Part shown: positions 8,818-17,812 of the stretch, one piece after another
How positions within the stretch are numbered: position 1 is the first letter of the stretch
How the letters are laid out: every line of letters begins with the position of its first letter
NCBI RefSeq assembly: GCF_004514475.2
Contig: NZ_MYFO02000016.1
Location: 41,465 to 105,464 of the forward strand
Origin: Paenibacillus athensensis
Lineage (GTDB): Bacteria > Bacillota > Bacilli > Paenibacillales > NBRC-103111
Direction of reading: 5' to 3'
DNA length: 64,000 nt
The notes under the pieces: generated by a model
The model's database searches: none
Told to the model about the DNA's origin: nothing
What the model saw: the letters and a program-made list of their open reading frames with translations, nothing else
Made by a program: the position numbers and the translations under genes

Positions 8818-9135
8818 TTACGCATATTTGGCCGCGATGTTCAAATACGCTTCTTTGGACCTTAAACCAACCAGCTTGTCGACCGCTTGCCCGTCTTTGA
8901 ACACGACCACAGTCGGCATCGACATGACGCCAAACAGCGCAGCCGAGCTTGGAGCGTAATCGACATCGACCTTGACAATCGTCAGCCACGGTTGCTCGCG
9001 ATCAAGCTGATCGAGAATCGGCAGCAGCGTTTTGCAAGGCGCGCACCAAGCTGCGCCAAAATCGACAAGTGTTACGCCGGTTGACGCAACGGCCCCCTGA
9101 AACATTTCATCGGAATGAACGGTTTGAATCGCCAT
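8818..9135 (-). CDS. Thioredoxin
   Basis: 105 residues, full thioredoxin fold. The active site is WCAPC (30-34), a variant of the classical WCGPC, and the cis-Pro loop is SMPTVVVF. It reduces disulfides in cytoplasmic proteins using thioredoxin reductase. It starts 1 nt after the stop of the MarR-family gene, so it is in the same operon and its expression is probably controlled by that repressor, which suggests redox or electrophile stress control rather than a housekeeping role. Confidence 0.93.
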   Translation of the reverse strand: MAIQTVHSDEMFQGAVASTGVTLVDFGAAWCAPCKTLLPILDQLDREQPWLTIVKVDVDYAPSSAALFGVMSMPTVVVFKDGQAVDKLVGLRSKEAYLNIAAKYA

Positions 9136-9136
9136 T

Positions 9137-9622
9137 TTATTTGGCCTCCCGAAAATAACTGATCGTTTGCTGCAGCAAGCGCAGCAGCTCTCCGCCGTCC
9201 CCTTGGCCCAAATGCTCGACCAGCCCCTGGAACAGCTCGAAAAAATAAGCTTCCGTCTCCCGTACCTTATCTTGGCCGCGGGATGTAATGCGCACCATCA
9301 CCACCCGCTTGTCGCCCGTTCCGGACAGCCGTTCGAGCAATTGCTGCGTTTCCAGCGTTTTCACCAGATGCGTCGCGCCGGACGGCGTCATTTGCAAAGC
9401 TTTGCTCAGCTCGGAAATTCGTATGCCGCCGCCCGTCGGCTCCGTCAGATTGTAAGCGACAGACAGCAGCTGAAATTCGCTGTATCTGAGCCCTTGATAA
9501 GATCGGCTATGGCTGTTCAAACGGTTTAACGTGCTGAATGTGCGTGCCAGCTCTTGAGCTAACCTCGTTCTTGTCATGGAATCGAACGCTTCGATAATTC
9601 GTTCCTCCCTTTCAAGTTTCAA
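9137..9622 (-). CDS. MarR-family transcriptional regulator
   Basis: About 161 residues with a winged helix: IRISELSKALQMTPSGATHLVKTLE is split over the recognition helix region and GDKRVVMVRITSRG forms the wing. It lies directly upstream of thioredoxin and probably represses the operon. The start is odd. The longest frame begins with TTG at 9622 without a ribosome binding site; a strong AAAGGGAGG lies inside the ORF and is followed 6 nt later by an in-frame ATT, and the first ATG is at 9577. Initiation at ATT or the internal ATG is possible. Confidence 0.88.
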   Translation of the reverse strand: MKLEREERIIEAFDSMTRTRLAQELARTFSTLNRLNSHSRSYQGLRYSEFQLLSVAYNLTEPTGGGIRISELSKALQMTPSGATHLVKTLETQQLLERLSGTGDKRVVMVRITSRGQDKVRETEAYFFELFQGLVEHLGQGDGGELLRLLQQTISYFREAK

Positions 9623-9655
9623 GTTTGTTTATTTTATTTAGTAAAGTATATAAAT

Positions 9656-9684
9656 ATTATTTACTAAGTAAATCAATTTGTCAA
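9656..9684 (-). promoter_or_regulatory. MarR operon promoter with palindromic operator
   Basis: On the minus strand TTGACA (9679-9684) and AATAAT (9656-9661) are 17 bp apart. A perfect 15 bp palindrome ATTTACT-A-AGTAAAT (9659-9673) lies between and over the promoter elements, and a related half-site TTTAGTAAA sits at 9637-9645. This is the layout expected for MarR autorepression. Confidence 0.7.
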
Positions 9685-9693
9685 TATGCAGCA

Positions 9694-9734
9694 TAAAAAA
9701 GCAAATACCCGCCCGGCGCAAGGCCGAGCGGGTA
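9694..9734 (-). terminator. Terminator of RNase P RNA gene
   Basis: The stem TACCCGC.CGGC/GCCG.GCGGGTA is followed on the minus strand by TTTGCTTTTTT, immediately after the 3' end of rnpB. Confidence 0.9.
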
Positions 9735-9740
9735 ACGAGC

Positions 9741-10163
9741 GTAACGGAAAGCTTGCCGTAAGCCGGGTTCTGTGCTTCCAGTGGTCGTAACGGAGCGTCG
9801 TTCTCCTCCCACCGTTGAAGCGACAATCATCTATCTAGGCCGTACATTGCTGCACAGCTCCAGCGACCAACCCGAACGCGTCTCGGGCAAAGACTGCCGC
9901 CCCGAAGGCGGCTTGCGTTCCTCTAGGTCTTGCTCCAGGTGGGGTTTACCAGGAGCTATGTCACCATAGCTCCTCGTGGTCTCTTACACCACGGTTCCAC
10001 CCTTGCCTGTGCGCTTCAAGCGCCATCGGCGGTCCGTTTCTGTGGCACTATCCTTCAGCTCGCGCTGACTGGACGTTATCCAGCACCCTGCCCTGTGGAG
10101 CCCGGACTTTCCTCTCGCAGCGGCATGACCCGCTTGCCAGCGATTGTCTGTCAAACTTTCCAA
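9741..10163 (-). ncRNA. rnpB: RNase P RNA (rnpB), class A type
   Basis: The catalytic RNA of RNase P, which matures tRNA 5' ends. On the minus strand the universal core is present: GAGGAAAGTCCGGGCTCC near the 5' end and ACAGAACCCGGCTTA near the 3' end, plus GTAAACCCCACC and AGATAGATGATTGTC. The outermost helix P1 pairs GGAAAGTTTG (10152-10161) with CAAGCTTTCC (9746-9755). Segments such as GGGCAGGGTGCTGGATAACG, CCGCCGATGGC, the TTCG-capped P17-like stem GCCGCC/GGCGGC and the P16-like GAACGC/GCGTTC follow the E. coli class A layout rather than the B. subtilis class B layout. Ends are estimated from P1, promoter and terminator. Confidence 0.95.
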
Positions 10164-10173
10164 TGCATTTGCT

Positions 10174-10202
10174 AGTATACAAGGAATAGCAGCGGAATAC
10201 AA
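10174..10202 (-). promoter_or_regulatory. rnpB promoter
   Basis: On the minus strand TTGTAT (10197-10202) and TATACT (10174-10179) are separated by 17 bp and sit about 12 bp before the 5' strand of P1. The following gap to 10441 shows no gene or clear structure. Confidence 0.7.
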
Positions 10203-10441
10203 CCGTTATTCGCTGCCTGCGCCGCCAATTCCGGGCAAACGCCTTGGTTCGTTTCGCATTTTGGCGTGTTTCGCAGGCCGGATCGCCATTGGCGCTTCAG
10301 CTTCGTCCCAAGCCCCGCCTGCTCGCACGCAAGGTTGCCACACAGCGGCTTACTTGCCCCAACCGGCTTAGCCCGACAGACGCCGTGCAGCCGGTGCCCA
10401 GGCCCAGCATCGGGAGTATGGGGCGAGCGCCGGACGCAACG

Positions 10442-11551
10442 TTACGCGAACTGGAACGGCTCCGTATCGACGGCCGACGCGACCACCTGCGTGCCGGTCT
10501 TGGCCAGCGCGGCGGCGAGATAATCGGCGACGCCGCGCTTCATGATCTTCTCAACGTTATGGCCGACGTCGATCAGGGCTATCCCCGCGGCGAGCGCATC
10601 GTGCGCCGTGTGGTAGTCGATGTCGCCGGTGACCAGCACATCGGCGCCGGCAAACAAGGCGTGCCGCATATACCGGCCGCCCGACCCGCCCAGAACGGCC
10701 GCTTTGCGAACAGGCCGTTCCAGATCGCCGACGACGCGCACAGCCGGCACGTCGAAGGCCGTCTTCGCGAGCGCAACCAGCTCGCGCAGGCTCATCGGCC
10801 CGGGCAGCTTGCCCGCCCGGCCGAGCCCGAACACTCTACCCTTGAGATCCATCGGGTAGAGGTCATAGGCCACCTCTTCGTAAGGGTGGGCCTTGAGCAT
10901 GGCCTGAACGACCTTGCGCTGCAGCCGTTCAGGTACAATCGTCTCGACGCGCACTTCGGCGACGCGCTCGGTTTGCCCGGCCTGCCCGATGTAGGGGCTG
11001 GCCCCCTCTTGCGGCCGGAACGTGCCGGTGCCGCTAATGTTGAAGCTGCAATGGCTGTATTGGCCAATATGGCCCGCGCCCGCCGCAAACAACGCCTCCA
11101 GCACCTGCGGGTGATGCGTTTCGGGCACGAATACGACCAGCTTTTGCAGCTTTTCCGTATGGATGTCCTCCAGCGGCGTAAGCTCGGTCAGCCCGAGCGC
11201 TTCGGCCATCATATCGTTGATGCCGCCCTCCGCGACATCGAGATTCGTATGCGCGATGTAGACGGCGATATCGTGCTTGATCAGCTTCTCGTAAAGCCGG
11301 CCGGCCGGCGTATCCGTCTGCAGGTGCCCCAGCGGCCGGTAAATGATCGCATGATGCGCAATGATCAAATCCGCGCCTTCGCGAATCGCTTCCTCCACCA
11401 CCGCGTCGGTGACGTCCAGCGCCACCAGCACCTTGCGGATATCCTTCTGCAGCGTGCCGAGCTGCAGGCCGATTTTATCGTCCGGCATCGCATAATGCTT
11501 GGGCGCCAGCTGCTCGAACAGCTGAATTACCGTTTGACCTTTTGCAAGCAC
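10442..11551 (-). CDS. Nif3-like dinuclear metal center hexameric protein (YqfO)
   Basis: 369 residues, the long form with a central PII-like/YqfO insert (about 130-235, ETHHPQVLEALFAAGAG to HPYEEVAYDLYPMD) between the two Nif3 halves. Metal-binding residues are seen in IIAHHAIIY (His66/67 region), AHTNLD, and near the C-terminus TGDIDYHTAHDA and DVGHNVEK. The biochemical role is unsettled; the family is tied to GTP cyclohydrolase I type 2 naming in older annotations. It overlaps the 3' end of trmK by 25 nt, so the two are translationally coupled, as in Bacillus. Confidence 0.92.
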   Translation of the reverse strand: MLAKGQTVIQLFEQLAPKHYAMPDDKIGLQLGTLQKDIRKVLVALDVTDAVVEEAIREGADLIIAHHAIIYRPLGHLQTDTPAGRLYEKLIKHDIAVYIAHTNLDVAEGGINDMMAEALGLTELTPLEDIHTEKLQKLVVFVPETHHPQVLEALFAAGAGHIGQYSHCSFNISGTGTFRPQEGASPYIGQAGQTERVAEVRVETIVPERLQRKVVQAMLKAHPYEEVAYDLYPMDLKGRVFGLGRAGKLPGPMSLRELVALAKTAFDVPAVRVVGDLERPVRKAAVLGGSGGRYMRHALFAGADVLVTGDIDYHTAHDALAAGIALIDVGHNVEKIMKRGVADYLAAALAKTGTQVVASAVDTEPFQFA

Positions 11552-12285
11552 AGCAGTACCTCCCGAATGTCATTGATTTCCCGCTCCAGCTCCAGCGCCT
11601 TGTTCTTCGACGCTTCGCTTTCCGACAGCCCCAGCTGCCTGCGGATCATCGCCAGCTTGTCCAGCTCGCTTTCCCATTTGCGGAACCAGACCTCGTCTTT
11701 TTGCCCGACCAAAAAAGGACCGAGCTGCTGCAGCCGCGGCTTGTCCAACGTCAGCCCGCCTTCCAGCGTCCGCCGCGCGTACAAGGCAGCCAGCGCTTCA
11801 GCAGAGCCGCGCTCAGCAGTCAAAATCTCATAAATCTTCCCGTCTTCTTCGATAATCGTCTCCGAAGTCAACAGCCAGCCCTCGCTGTCCAGCCAGCGGC
11901 GTACCAGCTCCTCGCCAACGTTCGGCTGGAGAATCAGCCGGCTTACGCCGTCCAGCTTCGCTTTCCCTTCTTCGAGAATCGTCGCGATCAGCCCGCCGCC
12001 CATGCCGGCAATCGTGATCGTGTCGACCTCGCCGGCGCCGATGACGGCCAAGCCGTTGCCTCCGCGCACGTCGACGAGCCGCCCTTGGCCGCTTTCCGCG
12101 ACCTGACGCTTCGCCGCCTCCAGCGGGCCGGGATTGACCTCACCGGCCACGGCCAGCGCGACGACGCCGCTCTGCGCCAAATGAACGGGCAGCAGCGCGT
12201 GGTCGGAGCCGATATCGGCCAGCCGGGCGCCGCGAGGCACCAAGTCGGCAATCAGTTGCAAACGCTTTGATAATTTTACAGTCAT
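11527..12285 (-). CDS. trmK: tRNA (adenine(22)-N(1))-methyltransferase TrmK
   Basis: 252 residues. A Rossmann-fold SAM-binding domain starts with LADIGSDHALLPVHLA (motif I), then VAGEVNPGPLEAA, and ITIAGMGGGLIATILEEG, the TrmK signature with a DxGxDH-type motif. The C-terminal part is a charged coiled-coil (residues about 190-252), typical of the family. The enzyme methylates A22 in the D-stem of tRNAs. It starts 1 nt after the upstream membrane protein stop and overlaps the Nif3-like gene, the same pairing as yqfN-yqfO in B. subtilis. Confidence 0.93.
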   Translation of the reverse strand: MTVKLSKRLQLIADLVPRGARLADIGSDHALLPVHLAQSGVVALAVAGEVNPGPLEAAKRQVAESGQGRLVDVRGGNGLAVIGAGEVDTITIAGMGGGLIATILEEGKAKLDGVSRLILQPNVGEELVRRWLDSEGWLLTSETIIEEDGKIYEILTAERGSAEALAALYARRTLEGGLTLDKPRLQQLGPFLVGQKDEVWFRKWESELDKLAMIRRQLGLSESEASKNKALELEREINDIREVLLCLQKVKR

Positions 12286-12286
12286 C

Positions 12287-13117
12287 TCACATAATCCATT
12301 CTATCCATTTTTTGCGAAGCGCGAACAAGACGCCGCCTCCCGCCAGCAGCTTGCCGATAAACGAAAGCTGAATCCAGCGCGAAGCAATCGAAACCTCGAC
12401 CAGCAACGTCGAGCCTTCCGGCGCCAGCCAGACCAGACAGCCGACCAGCAATAGCACGCCGGCCGCTTGCTTGTTGCGATGATGAACCAGCCAGGCCAGC
12501 CAGATGAACACAATGCTGACGGGAATCCAGCTGATCTCCAGCGGCAGCCAACCCGGTTCCTCCAAACGGCGCAGCAGCAGCCAACCATATACGCACAGCA
12601 AACCGCCCCAGCCACTGAACTGGAAAATCGCCATCCGTCCGGCCAAGCCGGTGATCAGCCATAGCAAGCTGCAAAAGGCGACATATCCAACAAAGGCGGC
12701 AGGAGCCGTCACACCCTGCACATGCAGGATGTACACCCCGATAAACAGCACAAATACAGAAGCCAAACCGCAAAGCATATACGTCATTAAAGGCGAGCTG
12801 CTTCGCTTGCGGTAAGCAAACGTATAGCAAAGCACGGCAAAAAGTGCAGACACCCCTATTTGCATTGGCAATGCAAAAGAGTTAAAATTAAGGGCAGATA
12901 AGGCAAGAGCGGCTACGACGGCAATGGACACCATCCATATTTTCCAATTACTTTCAGTGACGGCAGTAGCAGATACGCCCATTAGCGATTTCGGCTTAGG
13001 CGCTCCGTCCTCCAAATACAAGTTGAGCAGGAAGTCGCAATATTGCCCGGGGAGCAGCTTGCTTCTCCGCCAATGCTCGATTTCTCTGACAATCGTTTTT
13101 CTTTTCTCGGCATCCAT
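12287..13117 (-). CDS. Hypothetical integral membrane protein downstream of rpoD
   Basis: 276 residues. Residues 1-57 are hydrophilic (EIEHWRRSKLLPGQYCDFLLNLY, then SLMGVSATAVTESNWKIW), followed by about eight or nine hydrophobic helices with few polar residues. The N-terminal pattern (helical REIEHWRR..LL..) recalls DUF2157-type membrane proteins, but I do not recognise it firmly. GGAAGGTGAG precedes the ATG. It lies beyond the rpoD terminator and directly before trmK, the slot that cccA fills in some Bacillus species. Confidence 0.8.
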   Translation of the reverse strand: MDAEKRKTIVREIEHWRRSKLLPGQYCDFLLNLYLEDGAPKPKSLMGVSATAVTESNWKIWMVSIAVVAALALSALNFNSFALPMQIGVSALFAVLCYTFAYRKRSSSPLMTYMLCGLASVFVLFIGVYILHVQGVTAPAAFVGYVAFCSLLWLITGLAGRMAIFQFSGWGGLLCVYGWLLLRRLEEPGWLPLEISWIPVSIVFIWLAWLVHHRNKQAAGVLLLVGCLVWLAPEGSTLLVEVSIASRWIQLSFIGKLLAGGGVLFALRKKWIEWIM

Positions 13118-13180
13118 GTCTCGCTCACCTTCCTAGCTACATTATCGGCGTGCCGGGCTTTTCCTGTTAGGGCATTCGGC

Positions 13181-13213
13181 AAAAAAAAGACCCCGCCGTT
13201 TCCGTCAGCAGGG
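13181..13213 (-). terminator. rpoD terminator
   Basis: An 8 bp stem CCCTGCTG/CGGCGGGG (with G-U pairs) is followed on the minus strand by TCTTTTTTTT, 13 nt beyond the rpoD stop. Confidence 0.85.
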
Positions 13214-13225
13214 CCGATGTTGCCT

Positions 13226-14344
13226 TTATTCCAGAAAATCCTTCAACCGCTTGCTTCGGCTCGGATGGCGCAGCTTGCGCAGCGCTTTGGCTTCGATCTG
13301 GCGAATCCGCTCGCGCGTCACGCCAAACACCTTGCCGACTTCCTCCAGCGTACGGGTCCGACCGTCATCGAGTCCGAAACGCAGCCTCAAGACGTTCTCT
13401 TCACGCTCAGTTAGCGTATCCAGCACATCCTCCAGCTGCTCCTTCAACAGCTCGTAAGCCGCTGCGTCAGCCGGCGCCAGCGCCTCCTGATCTTCAATGA
13501 AGTCGCCGAGATGCGAATCGTCCTCTTCACCGATCGGCGTTTCGAGCGAAACCGGCTCCTGAGCGATTTTCATAATCTCCCGCACCTTGTCGGTGCTCAA
13601 ATCCATTTCCTTGGCGATTTCCTCCGGCGTCGGTTCGCGCCCCAGCTCCTGCAGCAGCTGCCGGGAGACACGGATCAATTTATTGATCGTTTCGACCATA
13701 TGTACCGGAATCCGGATCGTTCTGGCTTGGTCGGCAATCGCCCGCGTAATCGCTTGGCGAATCCACCAGGTCGCATACGTACTGAACTTGAAGCCCTTCA
13801 CGTGATCGAATTTCTCGACGGCTTTGATCAAGCCCATGTTGCCTTCCTGAATCAAATCGAGGAACAGCATGCCGCGTCCCACATAACGCTTGGCGATGCT
13901 GACAACAAGCCGCAGGTTCGCTTCGGCCAGACGCCGCTTCGCTTCTTCGTCGCCGTTTTCGATACGGCGGGCCAGGTCGATTTCGTCTTCGGCCGACAAC
14001 AGCGGCACGCGTCCGATTTCTTTTAAATACATGCGCACCGGATCGTTGATTTTAATGCCTGGCGGGAGCGACAGATCGTCGTCGAAATTAAATTCGTCAT
14101 GCTCCTGCTCATCCGGGTTCATGGACATCTCATCGTCCGATTCATTGCCCACATCGATGCCGAGTTCGGACAGCTGTTCAAAAAATTCATCAATCTGTTC
14201 AGCGTCCTGATCGAACGGAGCCAGCTTCTCCATAATATCCTTATAGGTCAGGGAGGATCGCTTCTTCCCTTGTTCGATAAGCTGCTCCTTGACCTGATCC
14301 AGAGTTAATTCAGTCTCTAATTCTGTGCGCTGATCGTTCGCCAT
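13226..14344 (-). CDS. rpoD: RNA polymerase primary sigma factor RpoD/SigA
   Basis: 372 residues. Region 1.1 (about 5-85) is acidic. Region 1.2 has [16 protein letters not shown]. Region 2 has [34 protein letters not shown] and [14 protein letters not shown], which contact core and the -10 element. Region 3 has [14 protein letters not shown], and region 4.2 has [21 protein letters not shown], the -35-binding helix-turn-helix. It directs transcription of housekeeping genes. It lies 34 nt downstream of dnaG in the conserved macromolecular-synthesis operon. GGAGGGAG precedes the ATG. Confidence 0.98.
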   Translation of the reverse strand: MANDQRTELETELTLDQVKEQLIEQGKKRSSLTYKDIMEKLAPFDQDAEQIDEFFEQLSELGIDVGNESDDEMSMNPDEQEHDEFNFDDDLSLPPGIKINDPVRMYLKEIGRVPLLSAEDEIDLARRIENGDEEAKRRLAEANLRLVVSIAKRYVGRGMLFLDLIQEGNMGLIKAVEKFDHVKGFKFSTYATWWIRQAITRAIADQARTIRIPVHMVETINKLIRVSRQLLQELGREPTPEEIAKEMDLSTDKVREIMKIAQEPVSLETPIGEEDDSHLGDFIEDQEALAPADAAAYELLKEQLEDVLDTLTEREENVLRLRFGLDDGRTRTLEEVGKVFGVTRERIRQIEAKALRKLRHPSRSKRLKDFLE

Positions 14345-14378
14345 AGTACGGACTCCCTCCTCCCTAGACTTGAGCCAT

Positions 14379-16211
14379 TCATGATGTCTTTAATCGTTGT
14401 TCTAGGGCTATAATCTCAATTGCTATTTGTGCTGCCTGAAGATGATCCCCCGCGCGTTCGGCCCGGAGTCTCTCTTCCTTTTTGCGGTCGATTTCTAGCT
14501 GCATCGGTACTTTGCGGATTTGACGGATGTAGTCGTCGATGACCTGCTCGTTCACTCCGTGGCCTACCCCGATCATGACAATGGAACTCGCCAGACTCTC
14601 CAGTTGTTCGTCCTGCAGCATGGCTATGTAGCGGCTTGCGCTAGGCTCCGTGTGCTGAGCGTAGTAAGCATATAAATAAGCAGCTAATACTGCATGAGCT
14701 TCAACATGAAACTGATCACCCAATTGCTTTTCTACATAAAGACAAACATCACGATCATGCATCATGATAGCTAAAAGATAACGTTCCGCATTGTGATACG
14801 CGGGAAGCAGCGTTGGTGTTCGTTCCGCTGTTCTCCCATTATTCCTAACATTATTCCACAGAAAAGGTTTATTATCCCCATCGCTACGGTTTTTTTCCGA
14901 CTGTAGCAGGATCTCGTGCATGTCCTGTTTCATGGCTTCATAGGAAGCGTCGGGGAACTCTGAAGCGAGCTGGCGCAAATAATGGTCCCTTTCCAGCGGA
15001 GAGCTGAGCTCAGCTATCGTTTTGACAGCGGATTGCAAATAACGGATGCGGTCACCGTCCTCGTGCAGTTTGAAATTTTTGCGGATATACAAAAGCTTAT
15101 ATTTCATCGACGGTACGGCAGGTTCAATGATCTCCCGTACAAATCGGTCAAAACCATAGTTCGTTACATATTCGTCAGGGTCCTTCCCGTCCGGCAGCAT
15201 CGCCACCGAAACGCTGCTGCCGGCTTCCTCCAGCAACGGGATGCACTTGTACGCAGCCGCCTGTCCGGCGTTATCGCCGTCATAACAAACGACGATCTGG
15301 TCGGCGTTGCGGTTCAATACGCCAGCGTGCTCCTTGGTCAGCGAGGTGCCCATTGTAGCGACGCCGTTCAGCACGCCGGCTTCCCACGCCTTGATGACGT
15401 CGACATAGCCTTCGAACAAGACGACCTGCTGCAGCTTGCGAATGTGCGGCCGGGCCAGATGCAGATTGTACACGGTGCGGCTTTTGTTAAACAGCATCGA
15501 TTCAGGACTGTTCAAATACTTCGGCTGCCCGTCGCCCATCGCTCTTCCGCCAAAGGCGATGACCTTGCCCGAGGCGTCGCAGATCGGGAACATGATCCGC
15601 TCGCGAAATTTGTCCACGTAGCCGCCGCCTTCGCGGGCGGAAATCAAGCCGCCTCGCTCCATCAGCGCCAGCTCAAATTGCCGTTTGTCGAGCTGCTGCA
15701 CCAGCGTATCCCACATCGGCGGCGCATAGCCGAGCTGAAACGTATCGATCAGCTTGTCTGAAATACCGCGCGAGCGCAAGTACGAAAGCGCCCTTTTTCC
15801 CTGCTCCGTACTTTTCAATATATAATGATACAGCTTGGCGGTGAATTCGTGCGCTTTAAGCAGCACGCTGCGCTCCTGCTGCTGCTCGGTTTGCTCGTCC
15901 GTTGCCTCTTGCCAGGTGACGGCCACGCCCGCTTCTTCAGCCAGCCGCGTGACGGCTTCGGTAAAGCTGAAGCCCTCAATCTCCATCACGAAGCGGATGA
16001 GATGGCCGCCGGCCCCACACCCGAAACATCGGTAAATTTGCTTTTCCGGGGTGACGGTAAACGAAGGGCTTTTCTCGGAATGAAACGGGCAAAGCCCTTT
16101 CATATAATGCCCCTGCTTGGTCAACTGCACGTAGCGGCCGATCACCTCGACGATATCATGGTGACGAAGAACCGCTTCAATCGCTTCTTCAGGAATTCGT
16201 CCGTGCCTCAT
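14379..16211 (-). CDS. dnaG: DNA primase DnaG
   Basis: 610 residues. The N-terminal CHC2 zinc-binding domain has Cys41, His44, Cys62 and Cys65 ([21 protein letters not shown]). The TOPRIM catalytic domain contains [17 protein letters not shown] and [14 protein letters not shown], and DGKDPDEYV. The C-terminal region (about 450-610) is the DnaB-interacting helical domain. It makes RNA primers on lagging-strand DNA at the replication fork. GGAAGGTGG lies 6 nt before the ATG. Operon: yqfL, yqxD, dnaG, rpoD. Confidence 0.97.
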   Translation of the reverse strand: MRHGRIPEEAIEAVLRHHDIVEVIGRYVQLTKQGHYMKGLCPFHSEKSPSFTVTPEKQIYRCFGCGAGGHLIRFVMEIEGFSFTEAVTRLAEEAGVAVTWQEATDEQTEQQQERSVLLKAHEFTAKLYHYILKSTEQGKRALSYLRSRGISDKLIDTFQLGYAPPMWDTLVQQLDKRQFELALMERGGLISAREGGGYVDKFRERIMFPICDASGKVIAFGGRAMGDGQPKYLNSPESMLFNKSRTVYNLHLARPHIRKLQQVVLFEGYVDVIKAWEAGVLNGVATMGTSLTKEHAGVLNRNADQIVVCYDGDNAGQAAAYKCIPLLEEAGSSVSVAMLPDGKDPDEYVTNYGFDRFVREIIEPAVPSMKYKLLYIRKNFKLHEDGDRIRYLQSAVKTIAELSSPLERDHYLRQLASEFPDASYEAMKQDMHEILLQSEKNRSDGDNKPFLWNNVRNNGRTAERTPTLLPAYHNAERYLLAIMMHDRDVCLYVEKQLGDQFHVEAHAVLAAYLYAYYAQHTEPSASRYIAMLQDEQLESLASSIVMIGVGHGVNEQVIDDYIRQIRKVPMQLEIDRKKEERLRAERAGDHLQAAQIAIEIIALEQRLKTS

Positions 16212-16260
16212 CGGTGTCCACCTTCCATCCGGGTCGGCTGCTCCGACTTATTACTATTCG

Positions 16261-16731
16261 CTACCTCTTTTCAATCTCCTGCAAACCGGATAAAACTTTT
16301 GTCAAACTTTGTAGAAAAAACAGGCGATCCGCGGCTGTAAAGGGCTTAGGGCCTTTGCCGTACTTGCCGCTTCGCCTAAGCCTCGCCGATTCGTGACGAC
16401 GCTCCAGCAAATAATCAATCGAGCTATCCGTGTACGTCTGACCGCGATTGGACAAGCAAATCGCCTTCTTGGCCAAGCCGATGGCGGCCAGACCGAAATC
16501 CTGCGTGACGAGTATGTCGCCGGGTCGCAAGTGATTGGCGATAAATAAATCGACAGACTGATCGGAGCGATCGACCTGCACCACCGTCACTTTTCCCTGC
16601 TCGCTTTCGCGCATCCGATGATCGAATGAAGCGACGAGCAGCACTTCAACTCCAAATTGTCCGGCCGTATGTTCAATTTCGGCTTTTACCGGGCAAGCGT
16701 CAGCATCAACAACGATTCTAGTAACCGCCAT
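16261..16731 (-). CDS. YqxD/YaiI family protein (UPF0178, DUF188)
   Basis: 156 residues from the ATG at 16731 (MAVTRIVVDADACPV), preferred over the GTG at 16743 because GGGGGTGAG stands 7 nt before it. The VVDADACPVK start, DQSVDLFIANHL and GDILVTQDFGLAA are the conserved acidic blocks of the UPF0178 family, which has a PIN-like fold. No activity is established. The position directly upstream of dnaG matches B. subtilis yqxD. Confidence 0.9.
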   Translation of the reverse strand: MAVTRIVVDADACPVKAEIEHTAGQFGVEVLLVASFDHRMRESEQGKVTVVQVDRSDQSVDLFIANHLRPGDILVTQDFGLAAIGLAKKAICLSNRGQTYTDSSIDYLLERRHESARLRRSGKYGKGPKPFTAADRLFFLQSLTKVLSGLQEIEKR

Positions 16732-16823
16732 CCGTAGTCTCACCCCCGGCGCTTCCGAAATGTTACCGTAGTATTATATACGATGGAGTTGCAAAAAATC
16801 CTGCAAAGCAAATGATAAAAACG

Positions 16824-17642
16824 TCAACCGCCCAGCTCGATGTAATCGAGAATCAAGCTCGCCGTTTCCTCCACGGCACGGTTCGACACATCAAAAACGA
16901 CACAGCCGATCCGGGTCATAATTTTGTCGGCAAATTGTAGCTCTTGTTTAATACGTTCTACATTCGCATAAGTTGCATTTTCCGCCAAACCCAATGTCCG
17001 CAGACGCTCCTGGCGGATCAGGTTCAGCTTGGCCGGATCGATGCGAAGCCCGATAATTTTATGGCTCGGCACCGAATAAATCGCTTCCGGCGGCTGCATT
17101 TCCGGAACGAGCGGCACGTTGGCGACCTTGATCTTTTTATGAGCCAGATACATCGACAACGGTGTTTTGGACGTACGCGAGACGCCGAGCAGCACGATAT
17201 CCGCTTTGGCGATGCCGCTGAAATCACGGCCATCGTCGTATTTGACGGCGAACTCGACCGCTTCAACCTTTTTGAAATAGTCCTCGTCGAGTGGATGCAG
17301 GTTGCCCGGCTCATTGCGGGGCGGCTTGTTCATCGCCTGCTGCAGCACAGCCAGCACCGGACCAAGCAAATCGACATAGGCAATGCCCAGCCGCGCGGCC
17401 TGCTCGACGAGACGCTGGCGCAGCTCGGGGACGACCAGCGTGAAGACGACGATGCCTCCGCCCGCCTTGACCGTGGCCAGCACCTTGTCGATGCCGGCGG
17501 CATCGTGTACAAACGGCGCGCGCACGATGTCGACCGGCGTCGGATAAAACTGCATCGCGGCTGCGCGCACGACCGACTCGCCCGTCTCCCCGGCCGAATC
17601 GGATACAACGTATACCCGCATATGCGGGGAAGGAAGCGTCAT
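16824..17642 (-). CDS. Pyruvate, phosphate dikinase regulatory protein (kinase/pyrophosphorylase, YqfL)
   Basis: 272 residues. The DUF299/PPSR family uses ADP to phosphorylate and Pi to dephosphorylate a Thr of pyruvate phosphate dikinase. VYVVSDSAGETGESVVRAA opens the protein, a P-loop-like GVSRTSKT is at 153-160, and PLDEDYFKKVEAVEFAVKYDDG is the typical central block. In Bacilli lacking PPDK the target is unclear, although YqfL has been connected to CcpN-controlled carbon metabolism. AAAGGGG lies about 10 nt before the ATG. Confidence 0.92.
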   Translation of the reverse strand: MTLPSPHMRVYVVSDSAGETGESVVRAAAMQFYPTPVDIVRAPFVHDAAGIDKVLATVKAGGGIVVFTLVVPELRQRLVEQAARLGIAYVDLLGPVLAVLQQAMNKPPRNEPGNLHPLDEDYFKKVEAVEFAVKYDDGRDFSGIAKADIVLLGVSRTSKTPLSMYLAHKKIKVANVPLVPEMQPPEAIYSVPSHKIIGLRIDPAKLNLIRQERLRTLGLAENATYANVERIKQELQFADKIMTRIGCVVFDVSNRAVEETASLILDYIELGG

Positions 17643-17812
17643 CCGTCAAAACCCCTTTCGCCTGTGAAGTCGATGCAACAGCTCGTTTCCTACATAAATA
17701 TGTAAATACCCGCGTAACAGAACGCCGGCAAGCACAAAAAATCCCACCGCTATGTGGCCATAGGGCGAGAAGGTTAGAAAATCATAGCAGACGGGATACG
17801 CGGCTGTCAACC

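Noticed and set aside
17643..17812. T-box leader for glycyl-tRNA synthetase
   Set aside because: No T-box sequence or glyQS gene follows; only a weak hairpin is present.
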